Positions 37,986 through 47,209 of a stretch of 64,000 nt of DNA are shown piece by piece. The DNA comes from Roseiarcus sp963813555 (GTDB lineage: Bacteria; Pseudomonadota; Alphaproteobacteria; Rhizobiales; Beijerinckiaceae). The stretch lies in NCBI GenBank assembly GCA_963813555.1, contig CAWEZX010000004.1:434001-498000 (forward strand), in the 5' to 3' direction. The notes under the pieces were generated by a model. The model searched no databases. It saw nothing but the letters and a program-made list of their open reading frames with translations, and was not told the DNA's origin. Position 1 is the stretch's first letter. Each line of letters opens with the position of its first letter. The translations under genes were made by a program, and so were the position numbers.

Positions 37986-39538
37986 GCGCGCGCGTCTTCA
38001 TATCCGCGGATTCTTCGGCGATCTCCGTTGGCGCGGACCTTGTCGCGGACGCAATCGTGGACGAAGCGCGCCGCTGCGGCCTCGACATTGAGCTTGTGCG
38101 CACCGGGTCGCGTGGTCTCTTTTGGCTCGAGCCGCTCGTCGAGGTCGAGACTGCTGCGGGGCGCGTCGGCTACGGGCCGATTGCTCCGGGTGAGACGGCC
38201 CAACTGTTCGACGCGGACTTTTTGGGCGGCGGCGCTCATCCTAAGGCGCTGGGCCGCGTCGATGACATCCCCTATCTCGCGAGGCAGCAGCGGCTCATAT
38301 TTGCTCGCTGTGGGCTGACCGACCCGCTCTCGCTCGATGATTATCGCCGTCACGGTGGCCTACGGGGCCTCGAACGCGCCTTAGCGTTGGGTCCGAAGGC
38401 TACGATCGAGGAGGTTCTGGCCTCGGGCTTACGCGGGCGGGGCGGGGCAGGCTTTCCCACCGGCATCAAATGGCGCACCACCGCCGGCGTTGAGGCCGAT
38501 CAAAGGTACGTGGTTTGCAACGCCGACGAGGGCGACAGCGGCACGTTCGCCGACCGCATGCTTATGGAGGGCGATCCCTTTCTCCTCATCGAGGGCATGG
38601 CGATCGCCGGGCTCTCGGTCGGCGCGACCCAAGGATACCTCTACATCCGCTCCGAATATCCGCATGCTTTCGCCACGTTTGGGCGAGCGATCGAGCGCGC
38701 GCGCGCGCGGGGACTGCTTGGCCCAAGCGTGCTCGGCTCGGGCCGCGCGTTCGAGCTTGAGGCCAGACTTGGGGCCGGGGCGTATATCTGTGGCGAGGAA
38801 ACGTCGCTTTTGGAAAGCCTGGAGGGAAAGCGGGGCCAAATTCGCGCCAAGCCGCCGTTGCCTGCGATTGTCGGCCTGTTCGGCAAGCCGACGGTCATCA
38901 ACAACGTCCTGAGCTTCGCCTCTACGCCATGGATCCTCGAGCATGGCGCCAAGGCCTACGCCGCTTATGGCGTCGGGCGGTCGCTCGGATCGCAGCCGTT
39001 CCAGCTTGCCGGCAACATCCGCTACGGCGGCCTGGTTGAACTCGCCTTCGGCGCGACCTTGCGCGACCTGGTGGAAGGATTTGGCGGCGGCGTGCGCACG
39101 GGCCGCCCGATCCGCGCGGTTCAGGTCGGCGGCCCGCTCGGCGCCTATTTCCCTGCTTCGCTGCTTGATACGCCGCTCGACTATGAGTCGATGGCCGCGG
39201 CCAACGGCATGCTGGGGCATGGCGGAATCGTCGTCTTCGACGACACCGTCGACATGGCGCGTCAGGCCCGTTTCGCCTTCGAGTTCTGCGCCAAGGAAAG
39301 CTGCGGCAAGTGCACGCCGTGCCGGATCGGTTCGATCCGCGGGGTGGAGACGGTCGACAAGATCATCGCTGGCCGGGATCGCCCAAAGAACGTCCAACTT
39401 TTGCGCGATCTTTGCGAGGTGATGACCGACGGCTCGCTCTGCGCTCTCGGCGGGCTCGCCCCGATGCCCGTCCTCAGCGCGCTCAATCATTTCAGCGAGG
39501 ATTTCGCCAAGGCGCCGGCGCGCGCCGCGGCGGAATAG
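37982..39538 (+). CDS. fdsB: NAD-dependent formate dehydrogenase beta subunit
   Basis: A 518-residue NuoF-like subunit with an added N-terminal thioredoxin-like domain (about residues 1-90). The NADH/FMN site is LRGRGGAGFPTGIKW and CNADEGDSGTFADRML; the [4Fe-4S] ligands are in ESCGKCTPCRIGSIRG. It reduces NAD+. The ATG start overlaps fdsG (ATGA), and 10 bases separate it from fdsA. Confidence 0.95.
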   Translation: MSARVFISADSSAISVGADLVADAIVDEARRCGLDIELVRTGSRGLFWLEPLVEVETAAGRVGYGPIAPGETAQLFDADFLGGGAHPKALGRVDDIPYLARQQRLIFARCGLTDPLSLDDYRRHGGLRGLERALALGPKATIEEVLASGLRGRGGAGFPTGIKWRTTAGVEADQRYVVCNADEGDSGTFADRMLMEGDPFLLIEGMAIAGLSVGATQGYLYIRSEYPHAFATFGRAIERARARGLLGPSVLGSGRAFELEARLGAGAYICGEETSLLESLEGKRGQIRAKPPLPAIVGLFGKPTVINNVLSFASTPWILEHGAKAYAAYGVGRSLGSQPFQLAGNIRYGGLVELAFGATLRDLVEGFGGGVRTGRPIRAVQVGGPLGAYFPASLLDTPLDYESMAAANGMLGHGGIVVFDDTVDMARQARFAFEFCAKESCGKCTPCRIGSIRGVETVDKIIAGRDRPKNVQLLRDLCEVMTDGSLCALGGLAPMPVLSALNHFSEDFAKAPARAAAE

Positions 39539-39548
39539 GAGACCAGAC

Positions 39549-42395
39549 ATGGCGCTGTTGCAGGAACTCGACACCGGCACGCCGATCCGCACGGGCGAGG
39601 CGACCGTCACGCTGACTGTCGACGGACGCAAGGTCAGCGTGCCTCCGGGAACGTCGGTCATGGCCGCCGCCGCCCTGATCGACAATCCGATCCCCAAGCT
39701 CTGCGCGACCGACAGTCTCGAGGCTTTCGGCTCCTGCCGGCTCTGCCTGGTTGAAATCGAAGGTCGAAAGGGCGCGCCCGCCTCCTGCACGACGCCTGCG
39801 GAAGAGGGTATGGTGGTTCACACCCGGACGCCCAGGCTGCAAAGATTGCGGCGGGGAGTGATGGAGCTCTATGCGTCCGACCATCCGCTCGACACGCTAA
39901 CGTCCAGCGCCAACGGCGATAACGAGTTCCAGACCCAGGCGGGGATCATCGGCCTGCGCGAGGTGCGCTACGGCCGAGACGGCGCCAATCATCTCAACGC
40001 TCCGGTCGACGCCTCCAATCCCTATTTCACCTTCGACCCCGCGGCATGCATCGTCTGTTCGCGCTGCGTGCGCGCCTGCGAGGAGGTCCAGGGCACGTTC
40101 GCGCTGACGATCCTCGGCTGCGGATTTGACTCGAAGGTCGGGACCGGCGGCGTCGATTTCCTGTCGTCGGAATGCGTGTCCTGCGGCGCCTGTGTACAGG
40201 CCTGCCCGACCTCGGCGCTCAACGAAAAGTCGGTCATCGAAATGGGAGCGCCGGAGCGCACGGTGGTGACGACCTGCGCCTATTGCGGCGTCGGCTGCGC
40301 CTTCAAGGCGGAGCTGAAGGGCGACGAGGTCGTTCGCATGATTCCTCACAAAGCGGGAAAGGCCAACGAAGGGCATTCCTGCGTCAAGGGCCGGTTTGCC
40401 TACGGCTACGCCACCCACAAGGACCGCATTCTCAAGCCGATGATCCGCGAGCGAATCGAGGACCCGTGGCGCGAAGTGTCCTGGGACGAGGCGATCGCCT
40501 ATGCGGCCAACGAATTCCGGCGCATTCAAGCGAGTTATGGGCGCAACTCGGTCGGCGCGATCAGCTCCTCGCGTTGCACCAACGAAGAAGTGTTCCTGGT
40601 GCAGAAGATGGTTCGCGCCGGATTCGGCAACAACAATATCGACACTTGCGCGCGCGTTTGTCACTCGCCGACCGGCTTCGGGCTTTCCAAGACGTATGGC
40701 ACGTCGGCGGGCACGCAGGATTTCAAGTCCGTCGGAAAAGCGGATGTCGTGGTGGTCATTGGCGCTAATCCGACCGATGCCCATCCGGTGTTCGCGTCTC
40801 GCCTCAAGAAACGTCTGCGCGCCGGCGCCCGCCTCATTGTCATCGATCCGCGTCGCATCGACTTGGTCAAGAGCCCCCACATCAAGGCGGACCATCACCT
40901 GACGCTGAAGCCCGGAACCAACGTCGCGGTGCTGAACGCGATCGCCCATGTCGTTGTCACCGAGGGCCTTGTGAACGAGGCCTTCGTGCGCGAGCGCTGC
41001 GACCTCGCCAATTTCGAGTCCTGGGCGCGGTTCGTCGCCGATCCGCGTCATTCGCCCGAGGCGACGGCGGCGGCGAGCGGCATTGACGCGAGCGAACTGC
41101 GCGCGGCCGCGCGCCTCTACGCCACGGGCGGCAACGGGGCAATTTACTACGGGCTTGGCGTCACAGAGCACAGTCAGGGCTCGACGGCGGTCATGGCGAT
41201 CGCCAACCTCGCCATGGCGACCGGAAACATCGGCCGCGAAGGCGTCGGCGTAAACCCGCTGCGGGGTCAGAACAATGTGCAGGGCTCGTGCGACATGGGC
41301 TCATTCCCGCACGAGTTCTCGGGCTATCGCCATGTGTCCACCGACGCAGTGCGCGAGACGTTCGAGCGGATGTGGGGGGTTCCCCTCAGCAACGAGCCGG
41401 GCCTGCGCATTCCCAACATGATCGACGAGGCGATCGACGGCTCGTTCAAATGGCTTTACGTGCAGGGCGAGGATATCGCGCAGTCTGATCCAGACACCAA
41501 ACACATCACGTCCGGATTGCGCGCAATGGAATGCGTTATCGTCCAGGATCTCTTTCTCAACGAGACGGCGCGTTACGCCCACGTCTTCCTGCCCGGCTCG
41601 TCATTTCTGGAAAAGGACGGCACGTTCACCAACGCCGAGCGGCGCATCAGTCGGGTGCGCAAGGCGATTCCTCCTCTCGCCGGCATAGCCGACTGGGAGG
41701 CGACCATGGCGCTCGCCAATGCGATCGGGGCGCCAATGCATTACCAGCATCCGAGCGAGATCATGGACGAGGTCGCCGCCACCACGCCAACTTTCAAGGG
41801 CGTGTCTTATACCCGTCTCGACGAACTTGGCTCAATTCAATGGCCCTGCAACGATGCCGCGCCCACTGGCACGCCGGTCATGCACGTCGACCGGTTCGTA
41901 CGCGGCAAGGGCCAGTTCATGCTGACCGAATTTGTCGCCACCGAGGAGCGCGTCGGCCCACGTTTCCCTCTTCTGCTGACGACCGGCCGCATCCTGTCGC
42001 AATACAATGTCGGCGCTCAGACCGCGCGCACGGCCAGCACGGTCTGGCATAGCGAGGATGTGCTTGAGATCCATCCCTTCGACGCCGAACAGCGAGGCGT
42101 GCGCGACGGCGATCTCGTGGCGCTGGCGAGCCGAACCGGCGAGATTTCGCTGCGCGCGAAAATCACCGAGCGCGTGCAGCCGGGCGTCGTCTATACGACC
42201 TTCCACCATGCGGTGACCGGAGCGAACGTCGTCACCACCGACTATTCCGACTGGGCGACGAACTGCCCCGAATATAAGGTGACGGCCGTGCAGGTCCGGC
42301 GAACCAACCATTTCTCCGACTGGCAGTTGCGCGATCGCGAAGAGGGGGTCTCGCTGCGTCGGGTCGAGAAAGCCTTGGCCGATGCGGCCGAGTGA
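39549..42395 (+). CDS. fdsA: NAD-dependent formate dehydrogenase catalytic alpha subunit (molybdenum)
   Basis: A 948-residue catalytic subunit. It has an N-terminal ferredoxin-like [2Fe-2S] domain (CATDSLEAFGSCRLCLVEIE), two-cluster domain motifs CIVCSRCVRACEEVQGTF and CVSCGACVQACPTS, then CAYCGVGCAFKAELKGDEV and the bis-MGD domain. The catalytic ligand is cysteine (CARVCHSPTGFG), not selenocysteine. Oddly, the cluster motif normally reading HPxDCxxC-x5-C appears as HPLDTLTSSANGDNE. His112 remains, but the three cysteines are Thr116, Ser119 and Asn125, so this one [4Fe-4S] cluster should be absent. All other clusters look complete. Confidence 0.95.
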   Translation: MALLQELDTGTPIRTGEATVTLTVDGRKVSVPPGTSVMAAAALIDNPIPKLCATDSLEAFGSCRLCLVEIEGRKGAPASCTTPAEEGMVVHTRTPRLQRLRRGVMELYASDHPLDTLTSSANGDNEFQTQAGIIGLREVRYGRDGANHLNAPVDASNPYFTFDPAACIVCSRCVRACEEVQGTFALTILGCGFDSKVGTGGVDFLSSECVSCGACVQACPTSALNEKSVIEMGAPERTVVTTCAYCGVGCAFKAELKGDEVVRMIPHKAGKANEGHSCVKGRFAYGYATHKDRILKPMIRERIEDPWREVSWDEAIAYAANEFRRIQASYGRNSVGAISSSRCTNEEVFLVQKMVRAGFGNNNIDTCARVCHSPTGFGLSKTYGTSAGTQDFKSVGKADVVVVIGANPTDAHPVFASRLKKRLRAGARLIVIDPRRIDLVKSPHIKADHHLTLKPGTNVAVLNAIAHVVVTEGLVNEAFVRERCDLANFESWARFVADPRHSPEATAAASGIDASELRAAARLYATGGNGAIYYGLGVTEHSQGSTAVMAIANLAMATGNIGREGVGVNPLRGQNNVQGSCDMGSFPHEFSGYRHVSTDAVRETFERMWGVPLSNEPGLRIPNMIDEAIDGSFKWLYVQGEDIAQSDPDTKHITSGLRAMECVIVQDLFLNETARYAHVFLPGSSFLEKDGTFTNAERRISRVRKAIPPLAGIADWEATMALANAIGAPMHYQHPSEIMDEVAATTPTFKGVSYTRLDELGSIQWPCNDAAPTGTPVMHVDRFVRGKGQFMLTEFVATEERVGPRFPLLLTTGRILSQYNVGAQTARTASTVWHSEDVLEIHPFDAEQRGVRDGDLVALASRTGEISLRAKITERVQPGVVYTTFHHAVTGANVVTTDYSDWATNCPEYKVTAVQVRRTNHFSDWQLRDREEGVSLRRVEKALADAAE

Positions 42396-43215
42396 GGGTT
42401 CTGGCTCGATTGACGTTCCAGTCCGGTCCTTTTCTTACAATTCCGGCGCGAGCGGACCAGAGCTCACGCGCGCGCTCGCAGTCGAAGCGCCAATTCAGAT
42501 CGTCATAGGCGGCGCGCCCTTCGCCGTCATGATGGCGACGCCAACGGACCTGGAAGATTTCGCCACCGGCTTCGTGCTGACCGAACAGATCGCCGGGAGT
42601 GTCGGCGATATCCGCGGCGTCGAGGTTGAACGGGTCCAGGATGGCTGGAAGCTCAAGATTGCGATTTCCGGCGAACGGTTGCAGGCCCATCTGGCCCGCG
42701 GCCGGGCGATGAGCGGGCGTACCGGCTGCGGTCTTTGCGGCATCGAGGACTTCTCGCAGATGCCTTCCCCCGGCCCGCCGCTCCAACCCCAGGCCGCTAT
42801 CGCGCCCGGCGCGATTCGCGCTGCGCTGAGCGAACTTGAGACTCGGCAGCCGCTCAATCAGGCGACGCGCGCCGTCCACGCTGCGGCGTGGTGCGGACGA
42901 GACGGGACCATTGTCGTGTCGCGTGAGGATGTGGGACGGCACAATGCGCTCGACAAGACGATCGGAGCGCTCGCGCGTGCGGCTGTCGCGCCGGACAGCG
43001 GGTTCTTCGTGATCACCAGCCGCTGCTCGTTCGAAATGGTGGCGAAAACGGCGATCTTTGGCGCTGGAACCCTGGTATCGGTTTCGGCGCCGACCTCGCT
43101 CGCGCTCGAGCGGGCTCAGCGTTTCGGCGTTCGCGTGATCGCTGTCGCCCGCCGCGACCAGGCGTTGTCCTTCGAGGACGGGAAGGACGAAGCTAACGGA
43201 GGGATGGCGGCTTGA
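42382..43215 (+). CDS. fdhD: Formate dehydrogenase sulfurtransferase FdhD
   Basis: A 277-residue FdhD (FdsC in other fds operons). The persulfide-carrying cysteines lie in GRTGCGLCGIEDF, and the family block VSREDVGRHNALDKTIGAL is present. It sulfurates the molybdenum cofactor before insertion into FdsA. The start overlaps the end of fdsA by 14 bases. The stop overlaps the fdsD start. Confidence 0.95.
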   Translation: MRPSEGSGSIDVPVRSFSYNSGASGPELTRALAVEAPIQIVIGGAPFAVMMATPTDLEDFATGFVLTEQIAGSVGDIRGVEVERVQDGWKLKIAISGERLQAHLARGRAMSGRTGCGLCGIEDFSQMPSPGPPLQPQAAIAPGAIRAALSELETRQPLNQATRAVHAAAWCGRDGTIVVSREDVGRHNALDKTIGALARAAVAPDSGFFVITSRCSFEMVAKTAIFGAGTLVSVSAPTSLALERAQRFGVRVIAVARRDQALSFEDGKDEANGGMAA

Positions 43216-43445
43216 CGACCGGCAAGATCGATAGACTTGTGCGTATGGCCAATCAGATTGGCGATTTCTACGCCTCCATGCCTGAGCGGGAAGCGATCGA
43301 GGGCGCAGCGTCGCATCTGCGCCTCTACTGGACGCCGAAGATGATTCAGGAGATCATCGCTTCCGCCGATCAAGGCCATACCGGCCTTAACCCGATCGCG
43401 GCTCGCGCTGTCGAATCTTTGAAACAGAGCGCGACGGCCGCCTAG
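43212..43445 (+). CDS. fdsD: Formate dehydrogenase delta subunit
   Basis: A 77-residue FdsD with the family pattern KIDRLVRMANQIGDFYAS, then SHLRLYWTPKMIQEI. It starts with TTG inside the fdhD stop overlap (TTGA). FdsD is a small subunit needed for assembly or stability of the FdsGBA complex. The order fdsG-B-A-fdhD-fdsD is the standard operon order. Confidence 0.9.
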   Translation: MTTGKIDRLVRMANQIGDFYASMPEREAIEGAASHLRLYWTPKMIQEIIASADQGHTGLNPIAARAVESLKQSATAA

Positions 43446-43459
43446 AACTCTCCGGCCCC

Positions 43460-45514
43460 ATGCCTCGCTGGCCGCGCCCCCCTAATCTGCTGCGGCTTTT
43501 CGTCGGCCAGCACATCATCAACGGCCTGAGCGTCGGGCTGGGCGTGGTCGCGGTCGCCCTCGCCGCTTCGGCGATCTTTGGTTTTGCGGCTGGCCAGCCG
43601 GCGACTCTGGGTGCGATATCGGCGAGCATCTCCGATCTTCCCGCGCCTTGGCGCGAGAAGGCGCGCACGCTGGGCTTCGGCTTTGCGCTCGCGCTGCTCT
43701 CGACAGTCGCGATCCAACTTGCGCTGCCGTGGCCGGTGGCCGCGATTCTCATGATCGGCCTGATCAGCTTTGTCGGCGGTCTTGTCACCGGGCTCGGGCG
43801 CTGGGCGGTGGCGGTCGGCATGCAGGCGGTCATTCCGATGGTCTTCATTCTCGGATTTCCGCGTGAGACCGCGCCGGCCGCAGTTCGTATCGAGATGCTG
43901 TTCGTCGGCGGCGGCGTCGCCTATATCGCCTTCGCGCTTCTAGCGACGGTTTTCACGGACGCGAGCGCGCGGCGGATGGTGGCTAGCGAAACGATCCGCG
44001 AATTCTCGATCTACATGCGCGCGGTCGCCGCCATATTTGATCCCGACCAGGATCTGACGGCGGCCTATGGCGTAACGATCCGCCAGCAATCGGCGCTTTC
44101 GCAGCAATTGCAGTCGGCGCGCTCGCTTTTGCTCGAACGGCCGGGGACACGAGGCGAGCGCTTGCGGCTCGCGGCTTCGATCGGCATCCTGCTCGACGCG
44201 CTCGACGCTTTGGTCGCCGCTCAGAGCGACGTCGAGCTCATCCGCAAGACGCCCGCCGCGGCGAATGTGCTCGCCCGGATCGGCGACGCCTTGCGAGTCG
44301 GCTCCCAGGATCTCGAGCATTTGGGCCTGGAGCTCCTGACCACCGCCCACCCCACGCTGCCGCCCGACCATCAACTGGCGATCGACGCGCTGAAGCGCGA
44401 GGCGGGGCGGGTCGAAGCCGAGGCGATGGATCCAAAGGCGCGCGCGGCGCTCGACGCGGCAACCTGGCGGCTCGTTCTGTCGCTCAGTCACGTCCGGCGC
44501 CTCGAGCAGTCCATGTCCAGAGACGCAACGGCGCGGGCCGCGATCGGCGACGTGGACCTCGCCGCCTTCATCCCTAGGCGGAGCTATGCGCTCATGACGC
44601 TCGCCCCGCATTTCAGCCGCGAATCGCCGGTGCTGCAATTCGCCGTGCGCCTGGCGCTGGCGATGATGGCCGGCGCGCTGGTCGCGCAATCGCTTGGCGA
44701 TAATCGGCATGGTAACTGGGTCGTGCTGACGATCGCCGTGGTGATGCGGGCAGGCTACGGCCTCACCCGCCAGCGCCGCGATGACCGCGTCATAGGCACG
44801 CTGGCGGGGTGCGTGCTCGCGGCCGGCTCCGTCGCCTATTTGCCGGCTGGCGCGCTGGTCGGTGTTCAAGGCCTGGCGGTCGCCGTGATCCACAGCTTTG
44901 CGCGGCTCAACTATCGTATTGCTTCGACCGGCGCTTCCGTGATGGCCCTTGTGTCGCTGCATCTGGTCCAGCCCTGGGTCGCGGCGCCGATTCTGGCGCG
45001 TCTCGCCGACACGCTGGTCGGCGCGGCGATCGCGCATCTCTTCAATTATTTCTGGCCGCGCTGGGAATCGTCCGAGGCGCCGGTGCTCGCGCGCCGCCTT
45101 CAGGCCCAGCTTGCCGCCTTCGGCGCAGCAGCGCTTGGGGCTGACGTCAGCGAACATGACTACCGCCTGGCGCGAAAGAATGTGATTGAGGCCATGGCCG
45201 CGCTTTCGGATTCCGCTGGCCGTATGAGCATCGAGCCAATGACGGCCCGCAAGGGTCTCGATGAGATGGCGGACCTGTTGATCAGGGCCTACAGCCTTGT
45301 GGCCCAACTCTCCGCGGCCCGCCTCGCCACGCAGATCGGTGTTCCTCTGCCGGACCTCGCAATCAGCGACTGGCTTCAGGCGCTCCTCCTCGGCCCCTCC
45401 GACGCAAACAGAAGCGTCGCCGACCCTCCGGCCGGGCCGCTCGTCACCGCGGCGCTCGCCGTGACGACCGCCGCCGGCAAGTACGAACGAGTGGCGAAAG
45501 GCGACGTCATGTAA
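43460..45514 (+). CDS. FUSC-family inner membrane protein (putative aromatic/organic acid exporter)
   Basis: A 684-residue protein with two clusters of transmembrane helices (about residues 10-160 and 390-520) separated by a helical cytoplasmic domain. This is the YccS/AaeB-like FUSC architecture. The second cluster begins QFAVRLALAMMAGALVAQSL. It lies 14 bases after fdsD in the same direction and may be the last gene of the fds operon, which is not usual for fds clusters. AaeB-type members export hydroxylated aromatic acids; the substrate here is unknown. Confidence 0.82.
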   Translation: MPRWPRPPNLLRLFVGQHIINGLSVGLGVVAVALAASAIFGFAAGQPATLGAISASISDLPAPWREKARTLGFGFALALLSTVAIQLALPWPVAAILMIGLISFVGGLVTGLGRWAVAVGMQAVIPMVFILGFPRETAPAAVRIEMLFVGGGVAYIAFALLATVFTDASARRMVASETIREFSIYMRAVAAIFDPDQDLTAAYGVTIRQQSALSQQLQSARSLLLERPGTRGERLRLAASIGILLDALDALVAAQSDVELIRKTPAAANVLARIGDALRVGSQDLEHLGLELLTTAHPTLPPDHQLAIDALKREAGRVEAEAMDPKARAALDAATWRLVLSLSHVRRLEQSMSRDATARAAIGDVDLAAFIPRRSYALMTLAPHFSRESPVLQFAVRLALAMMAGALVAQSLGDNRHGNWVVLTIAVVMRAGYGLTRQRRDDRVIGTLAGCVLAAGSVAYLPAGALVGVQGLAVAVIHSFARLNYRIASTGASVMALVSLHLVQPWVAAPILARLADTLVGAAIAHLFNYFWPRWESSEAPVLARRLQAQLAAFGAAALGADVSEHDYRLARKNVIEAMAALSDSAGRMSIEPMTARKGLDEMADLLIRAYSLVAQLSAARLATQIGVPLPDLAISDWLQALLLGPSDANRSVADPPAGPLVTAALAVTTAAGKYERVAKGDVM

Positions 45515-45687
45515 GCGCAATCGCGCGCGCGCAAGTTTCGCGCTAATGATTTCAGCAGCTTAACACCTCCTTTGCGCAACTTTGCGGCAATTCCCTCCTG
45601 CATCGGGCCGCGATGACGAGGCCCAAAACAGAGAAAACGAAAGGAATTTTTCGCCGACCGAAACGGCGATGGACGTAATCCCAAAGG

Positions 45688-45867
45688 TCATGACGGCTGA
45701 CCGAGGTGCGTCCAGTCGCGCATTCCGATGGAGGTGATCGTTTCGGGTTGAGCGATGAGCTTTCGCCACGCGTCACAAGCGGCGTCGACGATCGCGTCGT
45801 AGTTTTCGAAGACGGTGTTTGAGAGCCAGTTCTGGCGAAGATATTGCCAGACGTTCTCGATTGGGTT
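45688..45867 (-). pseudogene. IS630-family transposase, C-terminal fragment
   Basis: On the minus strand about 60 codons read NPIENVWQYLRQNWLSNTVF, then AWRKLIAQPETITSIGMRDW, and a stop at 45688-45690. This is the glutamate end of an IS630 DDE domain of another subgroup than copies A and B. Nothing upstream of the DDE glutamate survives; the sequence is cut at 45867. Confidence 0.8.
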
Positions 45868-45984
45868 TAGGGCGTGTCCTCATTTAAGCCGAGCTATGCG
45901 GGGAACTGGGTGACGGTGTGAGGAAGGCGGCGTAACGGGGTTGGTGATCAAGCCACCCGAACCTCCAGGCCGGAGCGTTACGCC

Positions 45985-46155
45985 ATGACCGAGAATAGAG
46001 TTGTTGCCCTTCGACAGAAAGGGGCGATCGACGATCCGCTCACCGAAATTCTGCGAACCGGCGCGCGTCGGTTGATCGCCCAGGCGGTCGAGGCGGAGTT
46101 CGAGACGTTTCTGGCCTCGACCGCGGAACTCGTGCTTCCGGATGGCCGCCGACGG
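45985..46155 (+). pseudogene. IS256-family transposase, N-terminal fragment
   Basis: The start MTENRVVALRQKGAIDDPLT is followed by EILRTGARRLIAQAVEAEFE and LVLPDGRRR. This is the beginning of an alphaproteobacterial IS256 (mutator-type) transposase. The match stops abruptly at about 46153, where the IS6-type element begins. About 340 codons are missing. Confidence 0.8.
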
Positions 46156-46204
46156 GGACTGTCACGTTGACGATTTGTCGATGGTTTTGGGCTAGTTGGC
46201 GGCG

Positions 46205-46918
46205 ATGAGCCAGACGTCAAATTCCTGCTATCGTGGTCATCGCTTTCCCGCTGAGGTCATCGCCCATGCGGTTTGGCTCTATTTCCGTTTCCCTCTCAGC
46301 CTGAGAATGGTCGAAGATCTTCTGGCCGCCCGCGGTATGATCGTCAGTCACGAAACCGTCCGGCGTTGGGTTGAGAAATTCGGCCGAGACTTCGCCAACG
46401 AAGTGCGCCGGCGCGCGCCGCAATTCGGCGACAAGTGGCGTCTCGATGAGGTCGTGGTCGCCATCAATGGTGAAAAGCACTGGCTTTGGCGCGCCGTCGA
46501 TCAGGACGGCTTTGTCCTCGACGCTTTGGTTCAGAGTCGCCGCGACCGAGGCGCCGCTGAACGCCTGCTTCGCAAGCTCGTCCGCAAACAGGCCCGCGCT
46601 CCGCGTGTCTTGGTCACCGATAAGCTCGGTTCTTACGGCGCCGCGCGCACGGACATGGGCATGAAGTTCGAGCATCGCCAGCATAAGGGACTCAATAATC
46701 GGGCCGAAAATTCCCATCAGCCAACGAGGCGGCGAGAGCGGATCATGAAGCGGTTCAAATCGCCGCGGCAACTGCAGCGCTTCATCTCGATCCATGATCC
46801 CATCGCCAACCTCTTCCACTTTCCCCGCCACGCCCTCTCAGCATCTGACTATCGAGCGCTTCGCGCCGACGCGCTGAACGCGTGGAAGGACATTGCCGGC
46901 GTCCAGATCGCCGCATAG
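46205..46918 (+). CDS. IS6-family transposase
   Basis: A 237-residue transposase with the IS6 pattern: CYRGHRFPAEVIAHAVWLYF, RGMIVSHETVRRWVEKFG, then the DDE core WRLDEVVVAINGEKHWLWRA (D), VTDKLGSYGAAR (D) and RAENSHQPTRRRERIMKRFK (E). The protein looks complete and potentially active. The left element end is probably near 46154, at the break in the IS256 fragment. A matching right inverted end was not found, so the element may be one-sided. Confidence 0.88.
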   Translation: MSQTSNSCYRGHRFPAEVIAHAVWLYFRFPLSLRMVEDLLAARGMIVSHETVRRWVEKFGRDFANEVRRRAPQFGDKWRLDEVVVAINGEKHWLWRAVDQDGFVLDALVQSRRDRGAAERLLRKLVRKQARAPRVLVTDKLGSYGAARTDMGMKFEHRQHKGLNNRAENSHQPTRRRERIMKRFKSPRQLQRFISIHDPIANLFHFPRHALSASDYRALRADALNAWKDIAGVQIAA

Positions 46919-47040
46919 CCCGGGCGCGCCATTTCAGCATCGTTGCGAGCTTCGCTCAATAAGTTGACGATGCCTGAGATTCCACCCCCGCCGAATCAAT
47001 CAACCGGAAACCGTATCAGTCCATGGGAGCCTCCGACCTT

Positions 47041-47065
47041 CTCAGGGGACCAAACGACCCCTGAG
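47041..47065. terminator. Stem-loop CTCAGGGG / CCCCTGAG
   Basis: A perfect 8-bp stem with a 9-base loop between the IS6 transposase gene and the orphan gene at 47210. It may be a terminator or a remnant of an element end. No T tract follows. Confidence 0.35.
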
Positions 47066-47123
47066 CGCAAAAGCTGACCGTCCCTTGCAGCCGGTCTCAA
47101 GTCACGCCGATGTGATCCTAATG

Positions 47124-47139
47124 TGTGATGGAGATCACA
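47124..47139. promoter_or_regulatory. Perfect CRP/FNR-family type site
   Basis: TGTGATGGAGATCACA contains both CRP consensus half-sites TGTGA and TCACA at the correct 6-base spacing and is symmetric over 6 bp per arm. It lies 70 bases upstream of the gene at 47210, a typical class I/II activator distance. Alphaproteobacteria use several CRP/FNR relatives; which one binds is unknown. Confidence 0.55.
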
Positions 47140-47209
47140 GCCTTTTGTCGCGCCTGGCGGATACGCAAAGGCAGGTGAAACACGAGTTGGCCCACCTGCT
47201 GGAGCGGAC

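Noticed and set aside
38429..39790. 453-codon minus-strand frame opposite fdsB
   Set aside because: Antisense shadow; fdsB is complete with all motifs.
40650..40690. Selenocysteine in FdsA
   Set aside because: The active-site codon is a cysteine codon (CARVCHSPT); there is no in-frame TGA.
43940..45520. 526-codon minus-strand open frame opposite the FUSC gene
   Set aside because: Low-complexity arginine/histidine-rich translation typical of antisense frames; the FUSC protein accounts for the region.
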